This document shows, in pieces, positions 42,221 through 49,750 of a DNA stretch of 49,750 nt. Positions within the stretch are counted from its first letter, which is position 1. Every line of letters starts with the position of its first letter. The stretch covers positions 1-49,750 of the forward strand of contig JAHDSB010000072.1 in the NCBI GenBank assembly GCA_018433015.1, written 5' to 3'. Source of the stretch: Clostridia bacterium (GTDB lineage Bacteria; Bacillota; Peptococcia; DRI-13; SV3-B141). Under the pieces are notes generated by a model. The model made no database searches, was not told the DNA's origin, and saw nothing but the letters and a program-made list of their open reading frames with translations. Position numbers and translations under genes: made by a program.

Positions 42221-44496
42221 TGTGGGATATTAAGGTAAAAGGAAAACACCTGCTATTAGTAGTTATGGGACTACTCTTGTTAGGAGTAGTGGGATACTTA
42301 AATCTACCCAACTTGCTTTACTGGCGGGCAGAATCTTTGGCATCTCAGGGAAGAACGGGAGAAGCCCAAATATATTATGAAAGGGTAGCCGAATATTTTC
42401 CTAAAAGTCAAGAATCGGCCAAAGCTTTGTATTTTTCGGCTCAAAATGATGCAGGGCATCTAACTGATGGAAATGGTCTCGTTTATATATTTTCTGACTC
42501 TACAGGGGGGGCAAGTAGCGCTGTAGAAAATAACCCCCTGAAGGCTATTGAAAAATTCAAGAGAGTCTGTGCAGATTACCCTGAATCTCCTTGGGCTAAA
42601 CATGCTCTGCGGGAGCTGGGCAGAGTTTATTACAGCCTAGGAGAGTATGATGAGGCGGAAAAATATTTACAGGAATCTTTGGCAAAGAGCGAAATGAGAG
42701 CAGTAGAGAGTACCGAACTTTTAGGCGATCTTTATTTGAAGCGGGGAGAAGGGGAAAAAGCCTTAGCCTTAGCAAATAAAAGTTTAGAAGAGAGACCGGG
42801 TTTTTGTCCGCTAAATATGATGGAATTAAAGGGGCGGGCTTTACTGGCTACAGAAAAATATGAGGAAGCCCAAGCCTTATTTGAAATGTTGCCGCAAAAA
42901 GCGGAGAGTCAGTTTAGTGATTTAGCTAAAGAGGAGGATTTAGAAACAAAAAATTTAAATGTTGAAATATGGGAAAAAAAGGCTCAAGGGTATCTGAGAA
43001 AGCTGGAAGTCATGCAAAAAAGTGAAGGACGGAAAGCTGTAATCCACGGTCAGGTATCTTTGGGAGGAAAGGCATTTTCTAATGTGAGCGTATATTTGGT
43101 AGATAGAAGACTTCATGAGAACTATTACACAGGGAGTACCCGAGATTTACCCCGTGTAATAACTGATGAAGAGGGAAAGTTTAGCTTTTCTGACCTAGTG
43201 CCGGGGACATATACGGTAGGTCTAGGGGTACGACCGGAAGAAGTAAAGGGTTATACCATTAAGCTTACACGGGAGGACATTAGGGTAAAAGCAGGAGAAA
43301 AGAAGACCTTTAACTTAAGTTTTAGGCCCACTATCAAGCTGGAACAGCCGTTAGGAGATAAAATTACAGGAAATAAATATACTTTTAAATGGGAAAAAGT
43401 AGAGGGAGCTGCTAGCTATAAGTTATCAGTAGGACCTGTAACCAGGGATGAGAAAGGGAACATTTGCAGTACTTACAGAAGTGTATTACGTACGGATATT
43501 AAAGAGAACCAGCTGGTTATAGACTTTAAGAAAGAACGAGAAAAGACTAAATTTAATGGTGCTATTTCCTGGGATGAGGGAATATCACCCAACTCCGTGC
43601 TAGGATATTTTTATGGCAAAGGCGAATATACCTGGGAGGTTACGGCCTATGACAGTAAAGGGCAGGAGTTAACCAGCAGTAACGGCTTTGGCTTTTATTT
43701 AAAAAATAAAGAGTTACCCCTCTTTTCTCTGGAAACAGGAAGCTTTTCTAAAGCAGATCAACTCCTGATGGATAGGAAATATGAAGAAGCAATTCACGCC
43801 TATGAAGAGATACTCCAAGAAAATCCCCGTGATGCTCACAGTTTGCTGGTCTTGGCAAGATTATATGATTTCGGTTATAAAAGCTGGGATGATCAAGACC
43901 CCGTAAAAGCAGCTTTGTATTATGAAAAGCTATTGGAAGTGGAAGATACCCCACAGGGGAGAAGAACTTTAGCCCAAACTTACTATAAACTAGAGAAATA
44001 TCAGCAAGCTCTACAGCTTTATAAATCTTTACGAGGTAGTTCCTGTGAAGATTGGGATATATATTCTCAGACAGGAAAAATCCTTGTTATGTTGGGTAAA
44101 CCCCAAGCAGGTTTAAGGGAGCTGGAAAGAGCTTTAAAGATGGAAAATGGCCAATATATATATTCTTATCCAGTAGCCCTATCTCTCCTTCTGGGGGATC
44201 AAGGAAAGGCCTTAAATCTTGTGGAAAAGGTTGATGGGGGCATTTCGTATCTGGATTTGCTTCAAGAATATAAGCAAAAGGGTTATAGAATTAATCCCCA
44301 GGTGAGAAGTGCTTTTTTGCGAGGAGAGTATAGTAAGGCGTTAGAACTTTTAGGAGATACGGATCATGATTTATTTATCGAAGGACTTCTTAAATATACA
44401 ACGGAGAATTTAGATAGGAGAGAAAAAGTAGAGACTGTGCTAAACAAGATGGAACCTGGTTTATTGAAGGAACTGTTGAAAATGATTGTTGATTAG
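42220..44496 (+). CDS. Membrane-anchored TPR protein with carboxypeptidase-like beta domain
   Basis: About 758 residues: one N-terminal membrane helix (about 9-28), TPR-like repeats (about 35-255), a carboxypeptidase-regulatory/CnaB-like beta-sandwich (about 270-370; IHGQVSLGGKAFSNVSVYL, ITDEEGKFSFSDLVPGTYTV), a fibronectin-like region (about 370-495) and a second TPR array (about 505-700). It is probably extracytoplasmic. It shares an operon with an ECF sigma and its likely anti-sigma, so it may be the sensor or the main effector. Function is unknown. AGGAGG favours ATG 42220 over 42217. Confidence 0.85.
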   Translation: MWDIKVKGKHLLLVVMGLLLLGVVGYLNLPNLLYWRAESLASQGRTGEAQIYYERVAEYFPKSQESAKALYFSAQNDAGHLTDGNGLVYIFSDSTGGASSAVENNPLKAIEKFKRVCADYPESPWAKHALRELGRVYYSLGEYDEAEKYLQESLAKSEMRAVESTELLGDLYLKRGEGEKALALANKSLEERPGFCPLNMMELKGRALLATEKYEEAQALFEMLPQKAESQFSDLAKEEDLETKNLNVEIWEKKAQGYLRKLEVMQKSEGRKAVIHGQVSLGGKAFSNVSVYLVDRRLHENYYTGSTRDLPRVITDEEGKFSFSDLVPGTYTVGLGVRPEEVKGYTIKLTREDIRVKAGEKKTFNLSFRPTIKLEQPLGDKITGNKYTFKWEKVEGAASYKLSVGPVTRDEKGNICSTYRSVLRTDIKENQLVIDFKKEREKTKFNGAISWDEGISPNSVLGYFYGKGEYTWEVTAYDSKGQELTSSNGFGFYLKNKELPLFSLETGSFSKADQLLMDRKYEEAIHAYEEILQENPRDAHSLLVLARLYDFGYKSWDDQDPVKAALYYEKLLEVEDTPQGRRTLAQTYYKLEKYQQALQLYKSLRGSSCEDWDIYSQTGKILVMLGKPQAGLRELERALKMENGQYIYSYPVALSLLLGDQGKALNLVEKVDGGISYLDLLQEYKQKGYRINPQVRSAFLRGEYSKALELLGDTDHDLFIEGLLKYTTENLDRREKVETVLNKMEPGLLKELLKMIVD

Positions 44497-44540
44497 TAGG
44501 AGAATAAAGCAAAATAAGAAAAAGGAAATAAAGAAGATAT

Positions 44541-44573
44541 AAAAAAAGCTCCGATAGTATTGGGGCTTTTTTT
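44541..44573 (+). terminator. Terminator of the ECF sigma operon
   Basis: AAAAAAAGCTCC pairs with GGGGCTTTTTTT (one G-T pair), 45 bases after the TPR gene stop. Confidence 0.85.
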
Positions 44574-44926
44574 ACTAGAAACATATGATCTAATAAAATC
44601 TTATAAACTGACACTATGGACATATATGGTAAACTTAATAAAATGGGCGATAATTCAAAAATCAAGAAGCAGAAGTTTATTTTTTAGACTACCCGATAAA
44701 AATACAAATAAAAAGTAGTAGAATAATCTTGTATTATTATCTATCGAATAAACCAAGTATATTTTGGGAGTGGAGTGGATTATAGTTATAAGTGGAATTA
44801 AGAGTTCTAAGATTTTTAGGGTTAGAGCTTTTTTTATTAGAATATCTACCCAATGCCAAATGAATCCAATACCAACACTAAAGAAGAACAGAAGAGGTTT
44901 CGTTTGGTAAAAAAGTTTAATGGATA
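44574..44926. other. Intergenic region without a recognised gene
   Basis: About 350 AT-rich bases between the ECF operon terminator and the RluA leader. A hydrophobic minus-strand frame (44933-44655) begins with TTG, has no ribosome site and matches nothing; I do not count it as a gene. No promoter is convincing. Confidence 0.5.
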
Positions 44927-45026
44927 AAACCAAGGAGGTTTAACAATAGCAAATGTGGTGAAAGTCGCACACCATTTTTCATTACTATTTGTGCCGCCAG
45001 CGACAGCGGCGGAATGGAGAATCACT
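44927..45026 (+). promoter_or_regulatory. Structured leader of the RluA-family gene
   Basis: Potential stems are CAAAT (44952-44956) with ATTTG, enclosing TGTGG-TGAAAGT-C-GCACA, and then the GC-rich GCCGC / GCGGC hairpin just before GGAATGGAG and ATG 45027. The GTGAAAGTC loop resembles P4 of cobalamin riboswitches, but the GGGAA and CCCGC core and GCCACTG box are missing. An upstream AAGGAGG at 44933 has no clear frame of its own. RNA class is unassigned. Confidence 0.35.
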
Positions 45027-45959
45027 ATGAAAAATCATAGCTATAGAAAAAATAAAAATCTAAAAGGTAGGGAAAGGCAGACACAACTGCAGGTTTTGGA
45101 ACCTGTAGAATTAATGATATTTCTAATGGAAAGAATGCCTGATCAATCACGTAACAATATTAAATCCTTATTGCTCCATCGCCAAGTATTGGTAGATGGA
45201 AAAGCTGTTACCCAATACAATCATTTGCTACGGAGGGGACAGGAGGTAATTGTTAACTGGTCACTGGTAAGGGATAGAGAGGTAGACAAAGGCCTAAGCA
45301 AAGATTTAAAAATTATATATGAAGATGCGGAACTCATAGTCATCGATAAGCCAGCGGGGCTTCTAACGATAGCTTCTGAAAAGGAAAAAGAGTATACAGC
45401 TTATCGCCAATTAATGGAGTATGTACGTAGAACAGATAGTGCCAATAGGATATTTATTGTCCACAGACTGGATAGAGATACGTCAGGTGTTATGTTATTT
45501 GCAAAGAATGAAGAAATAAAAAGACTATTTCAGAATGGGTGGAAAAAGCTTATGGTGGAGCGTGCATATATTGCAGTTGTTGAAGGACGGGTTAGTAAAA
45601 AAGAAGACACGATAAAGTCTTGGTTATTAGAGACGAAAACCAAGCTTATGTATTCCGGTTCTAATCCTGGAGATGGGTTGGAAGCAATAACCCATTATAA
45701 AGTACTTCAAGATACAGCAAAGTACTCTTTGCTGGAAATGCATCTGGAAACTGGGAGAAAAAATCAGATACGTGTTCATATGAAAGATATAGGCCATAGT
45801 ATAGTTGGTGATAAAAAATATGGAGCAAATAGCAATCCCATAGGACGATTGGCCTTACATGCTCATATTTTAGCTTTTCGTCATCCTATAACAAATGAAT
45901 TAATGCGTTTTGAAACAGAAGTGCCCAAAAAGTTCTCGCGGTTGTTCAAAAAATACTAA
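45027..45959 (+). CDS. RluA/RluD-family rRNA pseudouridine synthase
   Basis: About 310 residues. An S4-like RNA-binding domain (SLLLHRQVLVDGKAVTQYNHL) precedes the catalytic domain with VHRLDRDTSGVMLFAK, where the aspartate of HRLDRDTSG forms the catalytic intermediate; GRKNQIRVHM and ALHAH follow. It converts uridine to pseudouridine in rRNA or tRNA; the target site is unknown. The frame extends to GTG 44955, but that part (VPPATAAEWRIT) covers the leader hairpin and is not family-like, so ATG 45027 is preferred. Confidence 0.9.
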   Translation: MKNHSYRKNKNLKGRERQTQLQVLEPVELMIFLMERMPDQSRNNIKSLLLHRQVLVDGKAVTQYNHLLRRGQEVIVNWSLVRDREVDKGLSKDLKIIYEDAELIVIDKPAGLLTIASEKEKEYTAYRQLMEYVRRTDSANRIFIVHRLDRDTSGVMLFAKNEEIKRLFQNGWKKLMVERAYIAVVEGRVSKKEDTIKSWLLETKTKLMYSGSNPGDGLEAITHYKVLQDTAKYSLLEMHLETGRKNQIRVHMKDIGHSIVGDKKYGANSNPIGRLALHAHILAFRHPITNELMRFETEVPKKFSRLFKKY

Positions 45960-46007
45960 TCGATAAGAATATGAAAAAGGTTGCACTAAGAGAGGAGGAT
46001 GCCCATA

Positions 46008-46205
46008 ATGGAAGGAACTAAACGTGAAAATATAAAACAGGGAACAAAAGTTAGAGTTGTACAAAAACAAGATCAACGTTCAGGGAAATTAACAGAAGGA
46101 ATTGTTCAAAGGATTCTTACAAATTCCCATAATCATCCTCATGGTATAAAAGTAATGCTTGAAAGTGGTATTGTAGGTCGAGTTAAAGAAATTATAGATT
46201 TATAG
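46008..46205 (+). CDS. YwbE family protein
   Basis: 65 residues, basic, with the YwbE core INxGxxVxVVxKxDQRSGKLTEGxVxxILT (seen as QKQDQRSGKLTEGIVQRILT) and HGIKVMLESG. This small family is widespread and of unknown function. An in-frame ATG at 45999 abuts AGAGGAGG, so ATG 46008 with a 9-base gap is the likely start. It is 48 bases after the pseudouridine synthase and may share its transcript. Confidence 0.88.
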   Translation: MEGTKRENIKQGTKVRVVQKQDQRSGKLTEGIVQRILTNSHNHPHGIKVMLESGIVGRVKEIIDL

Positions 46206-46225
46206 GGAATACAATTGCAGTTATT

Positions 46226-46280
46226 AAAAAATGGGGCAGTCCCAAAAGTAAAATAACTTGAGGGATATGCCCCATTTTTT
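46226..46280. terminator. Bidirectional terminator
   Basis: AAAAAATGGGGCA (46226-46238) pairs with TGCCCCATTTTTT (46268-46280) between ywbE and the convergent racemase gene. Confidence 0.88.
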
Positions 46281-46986
46281 ATATAATATTTTTTTGTTTT
46301 TTCCCGGCAAATTCTATTGCTTTTAAGGCTAGAATTTCTAAGGGGTCTACAAAATTCCCTTTGAATTTGAATAAATCATAGGCAACAGATAGCTCTGTAC
46401 AGCCTAAAATCAAGACGTTAGCTCCTTGGTTATTCAAGTCTTTAACAGTTTCAAAAAAGTCTTTTAAATCAAGAGTTTCTTTCCCTTTCTTTATATCATA
46501 AATAAATTCTGTTACAAATTTTTGTGTGTCTTTACTAGGCTTTAATATTCTCATGTTATATGCTCGGAAAACTTCATCATATATGCCTGAATTACCTGTT
46601 CCTTCAGTAGCCAAAAGTCCGATTTCTTTTTCCGGAGCATATGTTTTAGCTATATATTTTGCTGTTTCCTCTATCATGTTGAGAAAAGGAATAGTAATGC
46701 TTTGTGCTATTTCTTTGTAAAAATAATGGGCAGTATTGCAGGGCATTATTAAATAATCTGCGCCCATTCTTTCAAGCCTTTGGGCAGATTCAACTAGATA
46801 TGTTATAGGATTTTCGCCTAAACCGACAATGTACGCAGTTCTGTCCGGTATTGTTGTATTGTTATCAATTAAGATAGGTAAATGTTCTTGATCACTTTGG
46901 GCATCAGTGAATAAAACTATCTTTTTTAATAATTCCGTTGTAGCCAGAGGGCCCATTCCACCGATAATACCTAAGATTTTTATCAT
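46279..46986 (-). CDS. Aspartate racemase (Asp/Glu racemase family)
   Basis: 235 residues. The two catalytic cysteines are C83 (MPCNTAH) and C196 (LGCTELS). The N-terminal GIIGGMGPLATTEL is typical of aspartate racemase rather than MurI. It interconverts L- and D-aspartate without PLP. It lies 40 bases downstream of a dicarboxylate/glutamate symporter gene on the same strand, which may bring in its substrate. Confidence 0.92.
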   Translation of the reverse strand: MIKILGIIGGMGPLATTELLKKIVLFTDAQSDQEHLPILIDNNTTIPDRTAYIVGLGENPITYLVESAQRLERMGADYLIMPCNTAHYFYKEIAQSITIPFLNMIEETAKYIAKTYAPEKEIGLLATEGTGNSGIYDEVFRAYNMRILKPSKDTQKFVTEFIYDIKKGKETLDLKDFFETVKDLNNQGANVLILGCTELSVAYDLFKFKGNFVDPLEILALKAIEFAGKKQKNII

Positions 46987-47026
46987 ATTTAATTTTCCTT
47001 TGCATAAGCTTTTTTTACATTTATAT

Positions 47027-48247
47027 TTACATTTCTAGCACTTTATTCGGAACATTTAGTTCACCTTCTGTTGCAGCTATTATAGTTGCAGCGGAAGTAT
47101 CACCTACTACATTTATACATGTTCTGGCCATATCAAGTATTCTATCGATGCCGCCTACTAAGGCTGCGCCTTCAAGGGGTAAACCTACCGATTGAAGTAC
47201 CATAGTTAACATGATAAAACCTGCTCCCGGTATCCCGGCAGTACCAATAGAACCTAATGTAGCTGTAAGTACGATCGTTGCCTGCTGAGCAAAGTTTAAG
47301 TCTAAGCCATACAATTGTGCCACAAACAAGGCACACACACCTTGATATAAAGCGGTGCCATCCATATTGATAGTTGCACCCAGGGGAAGGACAAAACTTG
47401 CTACTCCATCAGATACGCCTAAGTTTTCTTTTACAGATCTTATTGATACCGGTAATGTTCCTGAACTACTAGAAGTACTAAATGCTGTAATGGCTGCTGG
47501 TGAGATGGCTTTAAAGAAATATAAAGGGCTTATCTTGGCGATTGTTTTAACAGCTGTAGAATATACTAGGGCAGCATGTAGTAAACAGCCTAAATATACA
47601 GCTAAGATTACCTTAATTAACGGCAATAAAACCTTAGGTCCATTCATGGCAACTACTGGGGTGATCAAGCCAAATACACCATAAGGTGCTAAACTCATAA
47701 TAAATCCAGTTATTTTATACATAACTTCAGCTAAGCTTTCGAAAAAGTTAATAAAGGGTTTGCCTTTATTCTCGGGTAAGGTTGTTGCTGCAATGCCTAG
47801 AAAAAGTGCAAAAGCAATGATTTGAAGCATATTTCCTTGTACCAATCCATTAAGAGGATTAGTAGGAACAATATTTAATAATGTGTCAACAATGGAAGGA
47901 GCTTCTGCGGCTGCAACTTCAGCATCAACAGGAATATTGAGGCCTGCTCCGGGATTAAATAAATTTCCTAATATAAGTCCAATTAATACCGCAACCGCCG
48001 TTGTACATAAATAATAACCAATAGTTTTTCCACCAATTCTGCTGAGTTTCTTTACATCTCCCACACTGGCAGCTCCTACAATCAATGAAGATAAGACCAA
48101 GGGAACAATAATCATTTTAATGAGTCTTAAAAACAGGTCTCCAAAAGGTTTGATATAAGTGGTAGCAATTTCTGGACTTGATGTTAACAAAAAACCTACT
48201 ATTACACCTCCAATCAATCCAATAAAAATCTTTGTGGTTAACTTCAA
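47027..48247 (-). CDS. Dicarboxylate/amino acid:cation symporter (DAACS, GltP/DctA type)
   Basis: 406 residues. The serine-rich hairpin (FSTSSSSGTLPVS), the substrate helix NMDGTALYQG and the last-domain signature (GIPGAGFIMLTM, then RILDMARTCINVVGD) identify the family. It imports glutamate, aspartate or C4-dicarboxylates with Na+ or H+. The open frame begins at 48292, but AAGGGGGTTG supports TTG 48247. The RTCINVVGD end (arginine, aspartate) resembles amino-acid rather than pure dicarboxylate carriers, matching the racemase next to it. Confidence 0.93.
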   Translation of the reverse strand: MKLTTKIFIGLIGGVIVGFLLTSSPEIATTYIKPFGDLFLRLIKMIIVPLVLSSLIVGAASVGDVKKLSRIGGKTIGYYLCTTAVAVLIGLILGNLFNPGAGLNIPVDAEVAAAEAPSIVDTLLNIVPTNPLNGLVQGNMLQIIAFALFLGIAATTLPENKGKPFINFFESLAEVMYKITGFIMSLAPYGVFGLITPVVAMNGPKVLLPLIKVILAVYLGCLLHAALVYSTAVKTIAKISPLYFFKAISPAAITAFSTSSSSGTLPVSIRSVKENLGVSDGVASFVLPLGATINMDGTALYQGVCALFVAQLYGLDLNFAQQATIVLTATLGSIGTAGIPGAGFIMLTMVLQSVGLPLEGAALVGGIDRILDMARTCINVVGDTSAATIIAATEGELNVPNKVLEM

Positions 48248-48513
48248 AATAACAACCCCCTTTTTTATATTGTGATTTTTTATTATGTTCATTAAATGTT
48301 ATTCCAGAGATAATAACTTCAGACAATAAAAATTCAAATTAATATAAATTAATTTGAATTTTGGCAAATTTTAACCTACATTAAATATACATTATTTTAC
48401 ATCCTATTTATATCCTAACTTAAATATATTCACTTTGTAAAGATTTATTTTAAGTAAAGCTAACCAGATGATTATATGTGGATAATGTCTTTATTTTTCC
48501 TGTAAAAATGAGT

Positions 48514-48560
48514 GTACCGGAGTGAGGGGTTCCTTTTTTAGAACCTTTTTCACCCGGTAC
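48514..48560 (-). terminator. Interrupted hairpin after degV
   Basis: GTACCGG / CCGGTAC, GTGA / TCAC and GGTTC / GAACC form a long stem with small internal loops, 22 bases past the degV stop. On the minus strand it is followed by ACTCATTTTTA, so it probably ends degV transcription. Confidence 0.6.
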
Positions 48561-48581
48561 TTATCTTTTATTGATATAGTA

Positions 48582-49424
48582 TTATTTTAAGGGTAATTTA
48601 GAAAAACTGAGGATAATGCCTTTGTATCCGGCGTAAGTACTTACAACAGGACCCATGTCTACGGTCATTATTCTGGCAGGATGATAGAGTTCAGTTATTT
48701 TTTCTTTTAAGAAATTTGCATCTTCTAAATTATCCACGTGGGAGATGGAAACTATGGAGTTTGAGAAATCATCTTGACGCTCTCCCATAATTTCTAATAC
48801 TCTTTGTAAGAATTTATTTTTACCACGTACTTTTTCCACCATTTCCACGGCACCCTCAATACCTTCCAATAATACTTTAATATTTAATATTTTTGCTAAA
48901 GATCCTTGGAATTTATTGAGGCGACCGCCTTTGACGATATTTTCTAAAGTATCAACAAGAATGAAGATACTCATTTTTTTACGAAAAGTTGTGAGTTCAG
49001 AAACAATTTCTTTTAAGGATAAGCCTTTTTCCGCCAGTTCTGCAGCCAAAATAACCTGCTGACCGTGGGCAATGGAAGCCCCTAGACTATCAAAAACAGT
49101 AGCTTCTTGGTTGGAAAGTTTTTGTCCTAAACAAGCAGATTGATATGATCCACTTAATTTAGAAGAAATAGTAATACAAAGTACAGGACCTTTTTCGGCT
49201 AACTCTGTGAATTTCTGAGCAAAGGCAGCGGGTGTAGGCTGGGAAGTTTTAGGTAGATTTTTAGAAGCCACCATTTTTTTATAAAAGTCTTGAGAAGTTA
49301 TATCAACTCCTTCTGTATATTCTTTTTCATCAATGGAAACTTTTAAAGGTATCACATGAATTTTATATTTTTCTAGTAATTCTAAAGGTATATCAGCGGT
49401 GCTATCTGTAACGATTTGAATCAT
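48582..49424 (-). CDS. DegV family fatty-acid-binding protein
   Basis: 280 residues. IVTDSTADIP at the start, then TSQPTPAAF, ITISSKLSGSYQSA and GGRLNKFQG are DegV landmarks. These proteins bind fatty acids (the FakB role with a FakA kinase). No fakA is in the window. The open frame begins at 49565, but AAGGAGAAG and family alignment fix ATG 49424. Confidence 0.94.
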   Translation of the reverse strand: MIQIVTDSTADIPLELLEKYKIHVIPLKVSIDEKEYTEGVDITSQDFYKKMVASKNLPKTSQPTPAAFAQKFTELAEKGPVLCITISSKLSGSYQSACLGQKLSNQEATVFDSLGASIAHGQQVILAAELAEKGLSLKEIVSELTTFRKKMSIFILVDTLENIVKGGRLNKFQGSLAKILNIKVLLEGIEGAVEMVEKVRGKNKFLQRVLEIMGERQDDFSNSIVSISHVDNLEDANFLKEKITELYHPARIMTVDMGPVVSTYAGYKGIILSFSKLPLK

Positions 49425-49609
49425 AATCTTCTCCTTTATAAAGTGGTTTACAAAAAAATAACTCAAGAATACTATAAACTTATTCCAGCCATAAGTCCAG
49501 ATATCCTGCTGATATATATTTTTTACGAACTTGCACCTTGCCTTTTTTACAGAGATAGGTGACAATTATGTAAATATAGAGATTAAGACTTGAGGAGGGT
49601 GTGTTACAA

Positions 49610-49750
49610 ATGGATTTTAATCAAAAAGCCTTACAAATGCATGAAGAAAAGCGCGGGAAAATAGAAGTAATCAGCAAAGTACCGGTGAAAACCAGAGAGG
49701 ATTTAAGTACAGCCTATACGCCCGGGGTAGCTGAACCCTGTCGTCGTATC
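49610..49750 (+). CDS. NAD-type malic enzyme, N-terminal fragment (right copy)
   Basis: 47 codons of malic enzyme run off the right edge, identical base for base to the left copy read on the other strand. GAGGAGGG stands 9-10 bases before the ATG. Unlike the left copy there is no transporter before it; degV is divergent. The 5' flank differs completely from that of the left copy, from the base before ATG onward. Whether this is a second gene or one repeat used twice in assembly is discussed in the findings. Confidence 0.88.
   Translation, partial: MDFNQKALQMHEEKRGKIEVISKVPVKTREDLSTAYTPGVAEPCRRI

Noticed and set aside
44655-44933. 92-residue hydrophobic minus-strand open frame
   Set aside because: TTG start, no ribosome site on that strand (its AAGGAGG-like signal is on the other strand), AT-rich composition and no recognisable family.
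44927-45026. Complete cobalamin riboswitch call
   Set aside because: Only a P4-like loop is present; the GGGAA/CCCGC core and GCCACTG box are missing, so only an unassigned leader is reported.
1-49750. CRISPR array, tRNA/rRNA gene, insertion sequence or prophage
   Set aside because: No regularly spaced direct repeats, cloverleaf-like sequence, transposase or phage gene was seen on either strand by eye.

Overview
The window reads as one AT-rich fragment of an anaerobic, spore-forming Clostridia-type Firmicute. The pointers are a YhcN/YlaJ spore lipoprotein, a rubredoxin plus flavodiiron protein pair, a two-gene SUF-like Fe-S system, PyrK/PyrD type B, a c-di-AMP riboswitch on a Ktr potassium system, strong Shine-Dalgarno sites, frequent GTG/TTG starts and Gram-positive lipoprotein signals. 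I see no tRNA, rRNA, CRISPR array, insertion sequence or phage gene. The first 141 bases are the exact reverse complement of the last 141. Both are the 5' end of a malic enzyme gene starting at its ATG and running off the window, so the fragment is bounded by inverted copies of one gene. It is probably a contig broken at a repeat.

Left part (1-8650): a malate/citrate-type 2HCT transporter runs with the left malic enzyme. Next come an HD-GYP phosphodiesterase, a three-gene MacAB-like ABC efflux set behind a near-consensus promoter, and a rubredoxin-flavodiiron operon for O2 or NO detoxification.

Accessory catabolic part (9134-27040): a FadR-type regulator heads a complete branched-chain-amino-acid-type ABC importer (livGFHMK), followed by a creatininase-family amidohydrolase. 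After a GalT-like protein, pyrK-pyrD and a CPBP protease comes the most interesting block. A sigma-54 activator with an N-terminal Rossmann (NAD-type) domain is followed by two sigma-54 operons. Operon 1 is a DctM-like permease (frameshifted as sequenced) plus an alpha/beta hydrolase. Operon 2 is a five-gene FAD/Fe-S dehydrogenase related to HcnABC, heterotetrameric sarcosine oxidase and archaeal dye-linked proline dehydrogenase. Both promoters carry a -24/-12 element and two upstream TTCTA-N5-TAGAA-type sites at identical distances (69 bp site to site, 63 bp from the proximal site's last base to -24). I read this as one regulon for uptake, hydrolysis and oxidation of an unidentified amine or imino acid derivative.

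Housekeeping and stress part (27182-39712): a PhoB-like two-component pair with an HtrA protease, a dTMP kinase homologue lacking the Walker A lysine, a decayed M23 peptidase remnant, the spore lipoprotein, a DtxR-type regulator, a c-di-AMP riboswitch with ktrB-ktrA, a ZIP metal transporter, an ArsR-family regulator divergent from the SmsC-SmsB pair, a GutM-like protein and a fructose-6-phosphate aldolase-type transaldolase.

Right part (39732-49750): a dihydrolipoyl dehydrogenase; an ECF sigma factor, its likely anti-sigma and a large TPR protein behind an ECF-type promoter; an RluA-family pseudouridine synthase with a structured leader; YwbE; aspartate racemase with a dicarboxylate/glutamate symporter; DegV; and the second malic enzyme start.
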